Positions 16,731 to 25,450 of a stretch of 43,886 bases of DNA are shown piece after piece. The notes beneath the pieces are model-generated. The model saw only the letters and a program-made list of their open reading frames with translations, was not told the origin of the DNA and searched no databases. Origin of the DNA: a virus. The stretch spans positions 1-43,886 of IMG/VR virus record IMGVR_UViG_3300046507_000361; one strand, given 5' to 3'. Made by a program: the position numbers and the translations under genes. Position 1 is the first letter of the stretch, and every line of letters starts with the position of its first letter.

Positions 16731-17281
16731 GGGTTCAGGTCCTCGATGATCGTTTTGGCACGATCCGCCGGATTGGGTTGCGCGTTACTCAGGCTGTACT
16801 CGGTCGTAACCGTGTTCAGGTCAGGAAGGCTCTGGTTGAACAAGTCGTCAGGGTGACGATCGAAGTACTCGGCTTCGAAGATCACGCGGCAGGCGCCGGT
16901 GAGTTGCTCCGACTGATCGAGCAGGACCATGCGCGAGCGAACGTATTGCAGATCGTTTGCCGTGCCACCGAGGGTGTCGTCCATAAGCAGGAGACGTTCG
17001 ACCTGCCGAGCCAACGTATCGAGGGTGTCGTCCAGTGCCGCATTGCCTTCGGCGTGGATCTCCACCACCAACTCGACTCTGCGGAGGTATTCGCGCGGGG
17101 CCTGGTTAAAGATCTCGCCCGCCTCATCCATCGTGTAAACGATGATTGTAGGAAGCTCGCTCTGCCATTCGTTGGAAATCAACGGCGCCACGCGGCTGGC
17201 ATAAACGCTAGCCCCAGCATTGGTGGCGCCCAGCAAGACCGCAACGGCCTGCTTGCGGATTAGTTCTCGTGGGTGGGCCAT
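16727..17281 (-). CDS. Putative tail terminator-like protein
   Basis: 184 residues. N-terminal helix (ELIRKQAVAVLLGAT), then a beta strand LPTIIVYTMDEAGEIF, RRVELVVEIHAEG, and a helix DDTLDTLARQVERLLLMDD followed by RVIFEAEYF. This strand-helix order matches lambda gpU-type tail terminators. Placement between the head-tail joiner and the sheath gene also fits a protein capping the tail. The family assignment is structural reasoning, not a clear sequence match. Confidence 0.6.
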   Translation of the reverse strand: MAHPRELIRKQAVAVLLGATNAGASVYASRVAPLISNEWQSELPTIIVYTMDEAGEIFNQAPREYLRRVELVVEIHAEGNAALDDTLDTLARQVERLLLMDDTLGGTANDLQYVRSRMVLLDQSEQLTGACRVIFEAEYFDRHPDDLFNQSLPDLNTVTTEYSLSNAQPNPADRAKTIIEDLNP

Positions 17282-17283
17282 GT

Positions 17284-17631
17284 TTAAGCCTTACGGAGGA
17301 AGAGCGTTACGCCTGCAACACCATCGGCTTGCACGTCGTTGATGGTGTACATAGCGCCCCGAGCCTGGACGCGGTCCCGACTCGTTGGTTTGTTGGGCAA
17401 GTCGATCAGGCGAACGCCGAGGATTGGGTTGTTGCTCGATACCGGCGCACCTGTTTCCGGGTCAACGGAGACATGAGCGGTATCAAACACGGCTTGGGCC
17501 AGAGGCACGCCGGGCGCGACTCCATCGGTCAGCCAGTACACAGCGCCCTCAGGGTCGAGGGTCGCTGATGGTTCGCTGAAGGTGCGGATCGAAACGCCAA
17601 GCATGCGCTGGGCCATTGAGGCCCAGCCCAT
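17284..17631 (-). CDS. Head-tail joining protein, lambda gpFII-like
   Basis: 115 residues. The C-terminus has the small beta-barrel pattern of FII-type joiners (PVSSNNPILGVRLIDLP, TSRDRVQARGAMYTINDVQ, then GVTLFLRK). Such proteins attach the completed head to the tail. The ATG overlaps the upstream stop (TAATG); an alternative ATG lies five codons in. Its position between the capsid decoration-type gene and the tail genes supports the call. Confidence 0.65.
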   Translation of the reverse strand: MGWASMAQRMLGVSIRTFSEPSATLDPEGAVYWLTDGVAPGVPLAQAVFDTAHVSVDPETGAPVSSNNPILGVRLIDLPNKPTSRDRVQARGAMYTINDVQADGVAGVTLFLRKA

Positions 17632-17981
17632 TACACCGGTGCCGGAGCGGAGACGCCGTTGAGACGGCAGGCACCGGTCGCGCTCGGGTTGGCCGCGATC
17701 TCGGTGGCCACGCCGACCAGAACCAAGCCGGTAGCAGAAACGTTGGTGAGCGCCCGGCTGGTGGTGTTCATGTAGATGAGATCGCCCTGAGCCCAGGCCT
17801 GCGCACTGATTTTGGTCAGGCCGAACACACCGCAGAGTTTCAATACCACCGGTGCGCCCGCTGCTTCAGTGGTAGCTGCAACGCCGATGAACGCGCCGAC
17901 TTTGTAGAGCTCGCCCGAAACGGTGCCGCCGGCAGGAGCGATGACAGTGATGCAGTCACCGTGCTGGATGAAAGTCTTCAT
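17631..17981 (-). CDS. DUF2190-type capsid-associated protein
   Basis: 116 residues, with the family pattern HGDCITVIAPAGGTVSGELYKVGAFIGVA in the first third and GDLIYMNTTSRALTN near the end. DUF2190 proteins are commonly encoded beside the major capsid gene and are thought to be cement or decoration proteins. GAAGGGGACC precedes the ATG. A strong terminator lies between this gene and the capsid gene upstream. Confidence 0.8.
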   Translation of the reverse strand: MKTFIQHGDCITVIAPAGGTVSGELYKVGAFIGVAATTEAAGAPVVLKLCGVFGLTKISAQAWAQGDLIYMNTTSRALTNVSATGLVLVGVATEIAANPSATGACRLNGVSAPAPV

Positions 17982-18013
17982 GGAAGGTCCCCTTCAGAGA
18001 CTGGAACTGGATA

Positions 18014-18043
18014 ACAAAAAGGGCGCCACGTGGCGCCCTTTGG
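18014..18043 (-). terminator. Perfect palindromic terminator after the capsid gene
   Basis: A 24-base perfect palindrome (18018-18041, half AAAGGGCGCCAC) is followed on the minus strand by further Ts. Placed right after the protease-capsid gene, it would let capsid mRNA accumulate above that of downstream tail genes, or stabilise its 3' end. Confidence 0.75.
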
Positions 18044-18064
18044 GGGTCAGATGAAGCAGGCCGG

Positions 18065-20074
18065 TTACGCGCCTGGGTTTTTGTAAGCGCCACGGAAATC
18101 GATGTTGGCGGCACCGAATACCAGACGGGCTTTGATCTCCATCCCGTCGACCTCGAAGCCTTCGCGGGTTTCGGTGAACACGCCTTCCTCGCCTTCGAGG
18201 TATGCGTACTCGAATGTGTCGATGGTGCTCGGCGCTGCGTACAGGTACCACTGATTGCCGGTGATGCGAGCATCCACGATCACAATCAGTGACGCGTTAC
18301 GGACATCGTTGATATCGGCGTTCTTCGCAGGCACGTAAACCGAACTAGTGAACTGATAGGCCTCCAGTTCTTTATCCGGGCCGACTACCAGGTATTCCGG
18401 AGCCAGATTGAGGAACTCGCCCGCCTTGCTCTTCTGCTTGCGCATCGCGGCGCGAGCAGCTGCCAGGGTTGTGGTGTTGATTGCCCCGCCGGATGCGGCG
18501 AGGTTGCCGTGGTCAGCGTGGAAATATGGGGTTCCGTCGGTGAAGTTCGGGTTGCCGAGCAACAGAGCCCAGACCACGTTGGATTCAGTCGCAGCAGCCG
18601 CATTACCCAGTGCTTGCGGGACACGGGTGAATGCGTCGAGATCATCGTTCACGATGGCTTCCCAAGTAATGGCGATGATCTTGCCGAACTTGGCGACCTT
18701 GATAGGTGCGCCATCCTCCGACAGCGTGCCGTACTTGTATTCGCCGTGCTCTTTCACCTGTTCCAGCGCAGAGATGTCGCCCAGCGCTGCGCGGGTTACA
18801 GCCCGGAAATCCGGCACGGAAGTCTTGCGACCCAGCGGACGCCAGGTTTGAGGGGCATTGGCGTAGGCGTCACGTAGAGTACGATTGACAGTACTGCCCA
18901 GCAGCAGCGGGAAATCACTGGTGCTGTGCATGCCGGCAGCGCGGACAGCCTGTCGATCGCAACCCAGGGCTGCTCGTGCCAACTCCTGGTATGTCAGGCC
19001 ACGAGCATTACCGCCGGACATCTCAACGAATTCGCGAGCCATGTCGATCAGGCGCATACCGCGGAACTCGCGACTGGCTTCTTCCAGCTTGATGTCGGAG
19101 TCGCAACGATGCAGCAGAGCGTTCTGCATAGCCGAGCGCTTGGCGTTGAGTACCGATACATCCAGACCGCCGGTGACCACAGTTGGCTGACTGTTGCGGG
19201 TTTCCGGCTGATCCTTGTTTTGACGCTCGGCCAGCTTGTCGATCAGAGCTGCACTCGCATCCGCTACCGGAACACCGCGAGCAATCAGATCTTCCACGAA
19301 CACCTCATCATCGAGTTGCACCTTGCGCGCCATGGTGCGGATGGTGAGGCTGCGCAGGCGCTCGGCGTCAGCGGCTTCACGGCGAAGCTTGTCCTCGGCC
19401 GCGCGCTTCTCTTCTTCGGTCATTGCATCTTCCTCTTGGATAGTAGGCACGGCGGCCGGTTCTACGGTCGGCTCAACAGCTGACCGAACTTCAAAAATGG
19501 TGTTGAATCGATGGCCTTCGTACTCGGCCGGGGTTTTGGCACTGCGAACCTTTGCGCCATCGTCGAAGCCGATCGGGACCAGGGAGAGTTCCAGTGGTTC
19601 CCAGTCGACAGCGCGGTACGTGGGTAGCTTGTCGTCTTCCTCATCGACAACTTCGTAACGGTGAACGGCGTAGCCGACGCTGATGTTCCGAAGGATGCCG
19701 TCGACAACGTCCTTGAAGACCACGTCTGCATCTTCACGCTTGCTGAACCGGACAAGAGCGTGACCCTCGCCACCCTCCAGCCAGGCCCTCTCTACTACAG
19801 CCAGAACTGCACTCAGCTGGTACTGGTTATGGGTATCGAGCAGCGGCGCCCCGTTGTTGAGCCGATCAAGACGGACTGCGCCGTCGCTGACGTCCAGCTC
19901 TTCCATATAACTGCCGACGTCCCAAGACCAGCGCCGACCTTTAGCGCCGGTCGTCCAGGTCAGTTCGACAGTTCGTGCGTCGATATCGACTGAGCCAGGC
20001 CGTACGGCCGCACGAAGGCTGAACGCCGGCGTCTCATGTATCTTTCGCGTCATCACCTGATTCGGAGTCGGCAT
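18065..20074 (-). CDS. Prohead protease/major capsid fusion protein
   Basis: 669 residues from the ATG at 20074; an ATG at 20053 is nearly as good. The first about 190 residues are an S78 (HK97-type) prohead protease: NNGAPLLDTHNQ with the His region, ILRNISVGYAVHRYE with the likely catalytic Ser, and ELSLVPIGF. A Glu/Ala-rich helical linker (EEDAMTEEEKRAAEDKL) acts like a scaffold delta domain. The C-terminal about 300 residues are a gpT-type major capsid protein (SVPDFRAVTRAALGD, DGTPYFHADHGNL, LVVGPDKELEAYQF). Self-cleavage should release the capsid. The start lies inside the end of the portal gene. Confidence 0.88.
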   Translation of the reverse strand: MPTPNQVMTRKIHETPAFSLRAAVRPGSVDIDARTVELTWTTGAKGRRWSWDVGSYMEELDVSDGAVRLDRLNNGAPLLDTHNQYQLSAVLAVVERAWLEGGEGHALVRFSKREDADVVFKDVVDGILRNISVGYAVHRYEVVDEEDDKLPTYRAVDWEPLELSLVPIGFDDGAKVRSAKTPAEYEGHRFNTIFEVRSAVEPTVEPAAVPTIQEEDAMTEEEKRAAEDKLRREAADAERLRSLTIRTMARKVQLDDEVFVEDLIARGVPVADASAALIDKLAERQNKDQPETRNSQPTVVTGGLDVSVLNAKRSAMQNALLHRCDSDIKLEEASREFRGMRLIDMAREFVEMSGGNARGLTYQELARAALGCDRQAVRAAGMHSTSDFPLLLGSTVNRTLRDAYANAPQTWRPLGRKTSVPDFRAVTRAALGDISALEQVKEHGEYKYGTLSEDGAPIKVAKFGKIIAITWEAIVNDDLDAFTRVPQALGNAAAATESNVVWALLLGNPNFTDGTPYFHADHGNLAASGGAINTTTLAAARAAMRKQKSKAGEFLNLAPEYLVVGPDKELEAYQFTSSVYVPAKNADINDVRNASLIVIVDARITGNQWYLYAAPSTIDTFEYAYLEGEEGVFTETREGFEVDGMEIKARLVFGAANIDFRGAYKNPGA

Positions 20075-21554
20075 CGTCTGGTTTCTCTTCTGTGGTTTGT
20101 GGCTGGCTCGGGGAACCGGCGGCCGCAACTCGGCGCGGGTCGCAATCCAGCACCAACCCGAACTCGTCGATCATTTCGTTTGCTTTTTTGATTTGCTCGG
20201 CATGCCGTTTCGGGTCTGTAATGCCGAGCTCGCGCAAGGCATCTGGCCAAGTGGTGAGGCCATTGCGTACGCGGGTAATGACGTTTTCTGTTTCTGCTTT
20301 CGGGTCGACCATGTCGCGCCGAGGCGGAACCCAATAGGCCTTGACGTCATCGGTCACGCCGCCAGGCAGCAGGATCTGTGCTTCCATGAACCACCGCCAA
20401 ACCTGATCGCATAGCTGGGGGATCAGCATCCGCCATTGCCATACGTCCACACGCCGGGCGAAGTTCAGCCAGCCCATTCGCCCGCTGGAAAAGTTGACGC
20501 CCTTTAGGTCACCCGTGAGCAGTTCATAAGGAACGCCCAGGCCAACAGCCATGGCATGCAGTTGCTGCCATGAATACGCGGTGTAGCCATTGAAAGTAGG
20601 AGGTGTGCCGAAGGTGACGCTTTCACCAAATCCAAGCTCCTGCACCATCGCGGGCTCGACGCGGTCAATCAACGGCGGTTTTTTGCCGGCACCCGACCCG
20701 CTGTTTTCATCCTTCGTGACGAACGCGGCGAAACAGGAGGCAATCTTCGCCTGTTCCATCACGGCGTCTTCCATCTCGTCGAAGTTACGCATGCGCTGAA
20801 TGACCGGGGCCAGCCAGCTGTAACCGCGCGCCTGGCCCGGGCGTTTGCGCAAGAAGACGTGAATCACATCCTCGGCCGGCACCCGGCGCGATTGCAGGGA
20901 GCCCCAAACTGCGTTGGCACCAGGGTGCTCATCGAACAACCAGTACGCGACACGACGGCCAAGAGCATCAAACTCGACACCCTGGATGATGCGGTTCAAG
21001 CCGACGATGTCCGCCTTCGCCTCGTCGAGGAAGTCGGCCTCCAAGACTTGAAGCTGTACGGGAACCGGGAGTCCGTCAGAGCTGAAGCGGCGGCGCCGGC
21101 GAACCAAGCACTCTCCACTCTCAGCGACAGCCTCCATGATCATGTGCTGCAGGCCATAGAAATTATCCAGGCCGTCAGCATCACAATCGGTTGTCTCAGC
21201 CCAAGCCTTCCAAAGGTCCATCAACCGCAAGCCGTCACGATCGCGCTTCGCCAGTGGCAGCGGAACAATCCCGGCCCCGACAGCGTTGTCGGCAATACCG
21301 GTAATTCCGCGCTCACCGAAAGGATTGTTGCGGCGCTGGTCCCGTGCCCGGTTTCGAAGCTTGGCCAGAGCCGGAGCATTCTCAACGTTGGCATCGGCAC
21401 CCGTTGCGCGCCACCCGTCGTTACGGCGACCACCAGCAGCGCCCTCAAACCGGCGCTCAATCATCTTGAGCGCCATGTCCGTCCGAGCTTTCTTCAACCG
21501 GCTTTCCGAACGTTTGGCCGCGAACCCGGGGAACAGATCATCAAACATCCCCAT
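20034..21554 (-). CDS. Portal protein, lambda gpB family
   Basis: 506 residues. Family segments include ERGITGIADNAVGAGIVP, QLQVLEADFLDEAKAD, PAEDVIHVFLRKRPGQARGY, and GVPYELLTGDLKGVNFSSGR. The portal is the dodecameric DNA entry channel at one capsid vertex. The Asp/Glu-rich C-terminal tail overlaps the start of the protease-capsid gene. The ATG at 21554 follows the gpW-like stop by a few bases; longer in-frame starts lie within gpW. Confidence 0.92.
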   Translation of the reverse strand: MGMFDDLFPGFAAKRSESRLKKARTDMALKMIERRFEGAAGGRRNDGWRATGADANVENAPALAKLRNRARDQRRNNPFGERGITGIADNAVGAGIVPLPLAKRDRDGLRLMDLWKAWAETTDCDADGLDNFYGLQHMIMEAVAESGECLVRRRRRFSSDGLPVPVQLQVLEADFLDEAKADIVGLNRIIQGVEFDALGRRVAYWLFDEHPGANAVWGSLQSRRVPAEDVIHVFLRKRPGQARGYSWLAPVIQRMRNFDEMEDAVMEQAKIASCFAAFVTKDENSGSGAGKKPPLIDRVEPAMVQELGFGESVTFGTPPTFNGYTAYSWQQLHAMAVGLGVPYELLTGDLKGVNFSSGRMGWLNFARRVDVWQWRMLIPQLCDQVWRWFMEAQILLPGGVTDDVKAYWVPPRRDMVDPKAETENVITRVRNGLTTWPDALRELGITDPKRHAEQIKKANEMIDEFGLVLDCDPRRVAAAGSPSQPQTTEEKPDDADSESGDDAKDT

Positions 21555-21555
21555 G

Positions 21556-21759
21556 TCAGTACCCCTTCGAGAACGAAGCGTACCGGCGGCCGCCGTCGTT
21601 ACAGGCATTCAGCCCAAGTTCGGTAGCCATCAATTTGAGGATCCGCATCATCTCGTCGAGTGATCGGTAGGTGACGCTCTTGTCGGCGTAGCGGACCGAC
21701 AACGCCCCTTCGGCGATGGCCGCCTGCAGGGCGTTGTATTGCTCGATCGTGTAGGCCAT
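21556..21759 (-). CDS. Head-tail connector, lambda gpW family
   Basis: 67 residues, the expected size. The sequence YTIEQYNALQAAIAEGA, SVRYADKSVTYRSLDEM is diagnostic of gpW, which stabilises packaged DNA at the portal and starts tail joining. It sits between terminase and portal exactly as in lambda and overlaps the terminase stop by one base. Confidence 0.92.
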   Translation of the reverse strand: MAYTIEQYNALQAAIAEGALSVRYADKSVTYRSLDEMMRILKLMATELGLNACNDGGRRYASFSKGY

Positions 21760-23705
21760 CAGTTTCTATTCCAGTGAGAGGATTTCTTCCGCGGCCGTTC
21801 TTCAGCGTCCGGTTCGTTGCCACCAGGTACAGCAGCGACCAACAGATCGAGATCGAGCCCGAACCGCTGCTGGCAGATGCGCAGTGCGGCGAGCGCGTAC
21901 ACGAAGCAGTCGAGCGCCTCGTTTCGGCGACCGCCGCTGTCCCAACGCATCACGCGCTTGCCTTTGGATATGGCTGCTTTTTTCTTTTCTGAGGTAAGTT
22001 GCTTCACCTCCGATTCGTCGCAGATCGCGTCGTTGGCAGGAAGGTGAACCACCCCTGGCTGAGGCACGCCGGCCTGTGATGCAGCCGTATCGACGGGGAG
22101 CCCCATCCGGCTGTAGAGCAGCTCTTTGGCGTTGTCGGTGCCGACCTCGGTGAGGAAGACCTTGTGCACCTTGTTCTTGGTGCGCGGGAAGTTCGCGATC
22201 GGCTTGCCGTAGACGGTCGCGCCACGGATTGGAACAACCCAGTGCACGCCGTGCTTGCGGCTCTCTGCATAGACCTCGTCGGCATAGTGGCCACCGGCGT
22301 CCCAGGTCCAGCGCTCCACCTTCATGATGGTGCCGTCCACACGGGTGAACTGGCGGTGCAGCTCGAGCCCGACCTTGCGGCGTAGCTCTTCGCTGGCCGG
22401 GTCGCCCATCAGGATGAAGCGGTGGACAAGCCAGGCTTCCTCACCTGGACCGAAGGCCCAGACACGACCCTCGAACCGGTCATCCTGCGTATCGATGCCA
22501 CCGACCAGGACCAGGCCAAGGGCCGGGACCTGCGGAAAAACTTCGCGGCGCCCGTACAGAACTTCCGAGTCGAGCTTCTCGCCCTGGTCGTCATCCCACG
22601 TTTCGCCGCGCGTGGTGTTGATGAAGGTGATCAGCTTCGAGACGTCGCCTTTCACCTTCAGCCATTCTTCAGCCAGGCTGAGCCACGTACTCCAGGTGCT
22701 GTAGATCGCCCAGATACTGAAGCTGACCGAGCGCGGGGTACGGATGATTTCGTCATCGACACCAAACCAGTCCATGCCGTCGCGGGTCCAGATACCGGTG
22801 TGTTCGCAGATCCAGCGGCCGGACTTTGAGGCCTCAACCATTTCGTTGTGCCAGATGATGCAGGCGGCGTGCTCGCACACGTACCAAGCTTTCTCGGCTT
22901 CACCGAGTTCGTTCTTTTCCCACTTCAGGCCGAACTCACAATCCTTGCCGCCCCACTTCAGCGTCTGCTCCTGCCGGCAGTGCGGGCAGTTGATGTGAAA
23001 CTTGAGCAGGTACGGCGACTCTTCAACGGCCTTGGTGATCTGGCAGGAGCCCACGCGTTTCGGCGTTGAACCGCGAATCGACTTCGGATAGATCGCCCCG
23101 TTGAGTCGCTTGTCGCCCAGGGTGATCGGCGCGCCCTCGCCTTCGACGCTTTCGTCAAAATTTGAGAGCTCGTCGTAGATCACCTCGTCGGCTGATTTCT
23201 CACGGTAGTTGCGCGAGGCCTTGCCGCCGCGGATCCAGAGTGTCCGCCGGTTCGCGAATATCTTTTGGTCGAGGGTGTTATCGCTGTGCTTGCGGCCGAA
23301 CCACGGAGCCAGGTCGCCCAGCACTGGTACGTCACGGATCATGCCGTTGACGTGGCTCTTGCTGATGTCCTCGGCGTCCGGGTCAGTCGGGCTCCACATC
23401 ATGACGTTGCGGCGCTTGTGCTGGATCTTGTAGCCGATGTTGGCCATCAACAGCTTGGTGTAACCGATCCGCGCCGACTTGATGAAGTTGACGACGTTGA
23501 TCAGGTCATTGCCCATGCTGTTCAGGATCGCAACCTGGAACGGCTCGGTCGTCCACTTGCCCTCGTTGTAGGAGGACTCCGCAGACATGTAGAAATTTGC
23601 ATCCGCCCATTCGACGGCGGTTTGCGGTGGTTCTTTATAGAGCGCCTGGAGCCCTAGCTTCATCGACTTGCGCAGATCATTCAGCCATGGACTCAACGTA
23701 CTCAT
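21759..23705 (-). CDS. Terminase large subunit, gpA family
   Basis: 648 residues. The N-terminal ATPase has the degenerate Walker A region of gpA enzymes (NFIKSARIGYTKLLMANIGY), RRNVMMWSPTDPDAEDI, and Walker B SADEVIYDELSNF. A zinc-binding pair (INCPHCRQEQ and CEHAAC) follows. The nuclease domain has VLVGGIDTQDDRFEG and ERWTWDAGGHYADEVY. It cuts at cos or an equivalent site and drives DNA into the prohead together with the Nu1-like subunit upstream. Confidence 0.95.
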   Translation of the reverse strand: MSTLSPWLNDLRKSMKLGLQALYKEPPQTAVEWADANFYMSAESSYNEGKWTTEPFQVAILNSMGNDLINVVNFIKSARIGYTKLLMANIGYKIQHKRRNVMMWSPTDPDAEDISKSHVNGMIRDVPVLGDLAPWFGRKHSDNTLDQKIFANRRTLWIRGGKASRNYREKSADEVIYDELSNFDESVEGEGAPITLGDKRLNGAIYPKSIRGSTPKRVGSCQITKAVEESPYLLKFHINCPHCRQEQTLKWGGKDCEFGLKWEKNELGEAEKAWYVCEHAACIIWHNEMVEASKSGRWICEHTGIWTRDGMDWFGVDDEIIRTPRSVSFSIWAIYSTWSTWLSLAEEWLKVKGDVSKLITFINTTRGETWDDDQGEKLDSEVLYGRREVFPQVPALGLVLVGGIDTQDDRFEGRVWAFGPGEEAWLVHRFILMGDPASEELRRKVGLELHRQFTRVDGTIMKVERWTWDAGGHYADEVYAESRKHGVHWVVPIRGATVYGKPIANFPRTKNKVHKVFLTEVGTDNAKELLYSRMGLPVDTAASQAGVPQPGVVHLPANDAICDESEVKQLTSEKKKAAISKGKRVMRWDSGGRRNEALDCFVYALAALRICQQRFGLDLDLLVAAVPGGNEPDAEERPRKKSSHWNRN

Positions 23706-24222
23706 CTAATAATTCCGGAAGTTGCTCACCAAAGCTGGCGGCAATATTTCGAGCAAGCGCGATCTCCCGCTCCACCGACTCGATGATTCGAGGGTCAACC
23801 TCAGGGTGACGACGGGTGACGGTCTTGCCGACGGTGTCCAGTTTCGAGCCGATCTGTGCGGCGATTTTGGCCAGGGCAAATGTGGCGAACGGGACCGGGA
23901 CCAGTTGCTTGTCCAGCACCAGGTTCTTCTTCTCCTGGGCGATCCTTTGGGCGGCGGTTAGACCTCGACGCTCTTCGAGCAGCTTGTACTCAATGAGCGG
24001 ATCGAGACCTTCGGTTCCCTCACCTGCGGGTTGTTGTTTCCGAAGCGAATGTTCGACGCGGTTTTCGACCACGTTTTGCACGGTGTAGAACGCCTCTCGA
24101 CCGATGCGTGCGACAGGCGCAACTCCCCATTTGTCAAAGGCTTGCGGGGAAATCCCGAGGCTCGAAGCCAGCTCGGATTTGTTCAACCACCCGCGCTGTT
24201 TGGTTGTTTCGTTTTTGGCCAT
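23677..24222 (-). CDS. Terminase small subunit, Nu1/DUF1441-like
   Basis: 181 residues from the internal ATG (MAKNETTKQRGW). A winged-helix DNA-binding N-terminus (LNKSELASSLGISPQAFDKWG, then IGREAFYTVQNVVENRV) is followed by a helical linker (EERRGLTAAQRIAQEKK) and a C-terminal region that should contact the large subunit. It recognises the packaging start site. It overlaps the large-subunit gene by 29 bases. No strong Shine-Dalgarno marks the start, so the N-terminal end is uncertain by about 13 residues. Confidence 0.82.
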   Translation of the reverse strand: MAKNETTKQRGWLNKSELASSLGISPQAFDKWGVAPVARIGREAFYTVQNVVENRVEHSLRKQQPAGEGTEGLDPLIEYKLLEERRGLTAAQRIAQEKKNLVLDKQLVPVPFATFALAKIAAQIGSKLDTVGKTVTRRHPEVDPRIIESVEREIALARNIAASFGEQLPELLDEYVESMAE

Positions 24223-24346
24223 GATTAAACAACAACCAACCTCTGAAAAAAGGTCATACATATTTGATGGGCGGGGCCCGAATTACCCGCATGGGGCTGG
24301 GGGCCCGGGAAGGACCCAAAGGGGGGGGTACCCCCTGCCCTGACCG
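24223..24346. other. G/C-run-rich gap upstream of terminase; candidate cos region
   Basis: This 124-base gap before Nu1 contains two GGGCCC sites, a run of eight G residues and a GGGGGTACCCCC palindrome near 24324-24342. In lambda-type phages cos lies next to the small-subunit gene. No overhang sequence can be read directly, so the assignment is positional. Confidence 0.35.
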
Positions 24347-25090
24347 TCAGCCCCGGGCTGTCGACAGCGCCTGATCCATCGCGCTGGCGAATTCCCTTGC
24401 TCGATTCGCCTTCACGATGTTGTCTGCGATCTTGTAGAACGGGACGATCACCCGATACCCAGGCTCGCCATCACTGAAGATGAAGACGGGGCGAACGGCA
24501 TCACCGAATGCGGACTTCTTCCTTTCCCAGATGCCCTGTGTACCATCGACATCACCAGCGAAATACCTGTCAGCGTTACCTTTGCGCTTACTGCGCTTGC
24601 TGTTCGTGGCGTTGGCCTGCACACCACTGACCGTCTCGGCCGCACTCAGCCCCGACAGGATCTTCATGATCGTGCCGCGAGGTACGTTACCGAACTGATT
24701 GAGAGCAGATTCTGCCGGGATCGCGTACTGCCCAGGCTTCATGATGCCGCGGGCAATAAGCGCTTTCTCGAACCGCTTATGGGGTCGGCGGCCGCCCTTC
24801 ACCGGTTGCTGAAGATACGTATCGGCGGGAACGCCTGATGTCCATGCATCCTTGAAGAATGTACGCGCCTCAGGGTTGCCCTTCTTGGCGACCTTCACAT
24901 ACAGGCTGTTCATGGTCGTCGCAGTTGGCCTATCCAATCGCTCCCGCATCACCGCGAGCTCGCCTTTCTTTACGAGCATGGCCAATCGTGTAGCTGTGAG
25001 CGCCAACGCAAAAGGAAGCTGTTTGCTGCCCAATGTTCGCAAGGCTTTCGAAAGCTCCTCCACGTTGGCGCGGGCGTCGATTCTGACCAT
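24347..25090 (-). CDS. Phage structural-type protein, weakly gpZ-like
   Basis: 247 residues, basic, preceded by GAGGTGAAGC. The N-terminal helices (VEELSKALRTLGSKQLPFALALTATRLAML) resemble the start of lambda minor tail protein Z and similar tail-completion proteins, which also open with a basic helical domain and an Ala-rich stretch. The C-terminus has VFIFSDGEPGYRVIVPFYKIAD. Its location before terminase is unusual for a tail-completion gene. Name held tentative. Confidence 0.5.
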   Translation of the reverse strand: MVRIDARANVEELSKALRTLGSKQLPFALALTATRLAMLVKKGELAVMRERLDRPTATTMNSLYVKVAKKGNPEARTFFKDAWTSGVPADTYLQQPVKGGRRPHKRFEKALIARGIMKPGQYAIPAESALNQFGNVPRGTIMKILSGLSAAETVSGVQANATNSKRSKRKGNADRYFAGDVDGTQGIWERKKSAFGDAVRPVFIFSDGEPGYRVIVPFYKIADNIVKANRAREFASAMDQALSTARG

Positions 25091-25105
25091 GCTTCACCTC
25101 ACCCG

Positions 25106-25450
25106 TTAGCTTTTGTGGTGGTCGTCAGGCGCACGACCTTTATGGCAGCCCAGGCAGTGTTCGCAATGAAGTGTTCGGCAGAGCCAGGCTTTAACCCGCT
25201 GCCACCAGATGACCATGAACACGTGCCGCCCCCCCGCCAATGCCAACGACACATGCAGCGTCAAGCCAGCAGTGGTCGGACCAATAAAAATGTTTTGAGT
25301 ACGCGTCATAACTACGAAACCGCTGATTGCGATCGCGGAGTAGATCAGCTTCCCAACAATGCCATCCCTGACCTTGCCGCTCAGTACGCACCAGGTTGCC
25401 CAAAGTGCGATCAGGCCGCAGGCGATGGAGTTGATCAATTCGAAATTCAT
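25106..25450 (-). CDS. Putative holin-type membrane protein (first of pair)
   Basis: 114 residues with two or three hydrophobic helices (SIACGLIALWATWCVLSG, KLIYSAIAISGFVVM, and GLTLHVSLALAGG) and a basic Cys/His-rich tail. Small size, helices and charged tail fit a holin or antiholin. A strong GGAGG precedes the ATG, which overlaps the stop of the other holin-like gene (ATGA). The C-terminal CEHCLGCHKG could bind metal, which is unusual for a holin. Confidence 0.6.
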   Translation of the reverse strand: MNFELINSIACGLIALWATWCVLSGKVRDGIVGKLIYSAIAISGFVVMTRTQNIFIGPTTAGLTLHVSLALAGGRHVFMVIWWQRVKAWLCRTLHCEHCLGCHKGRAPDDHHKS

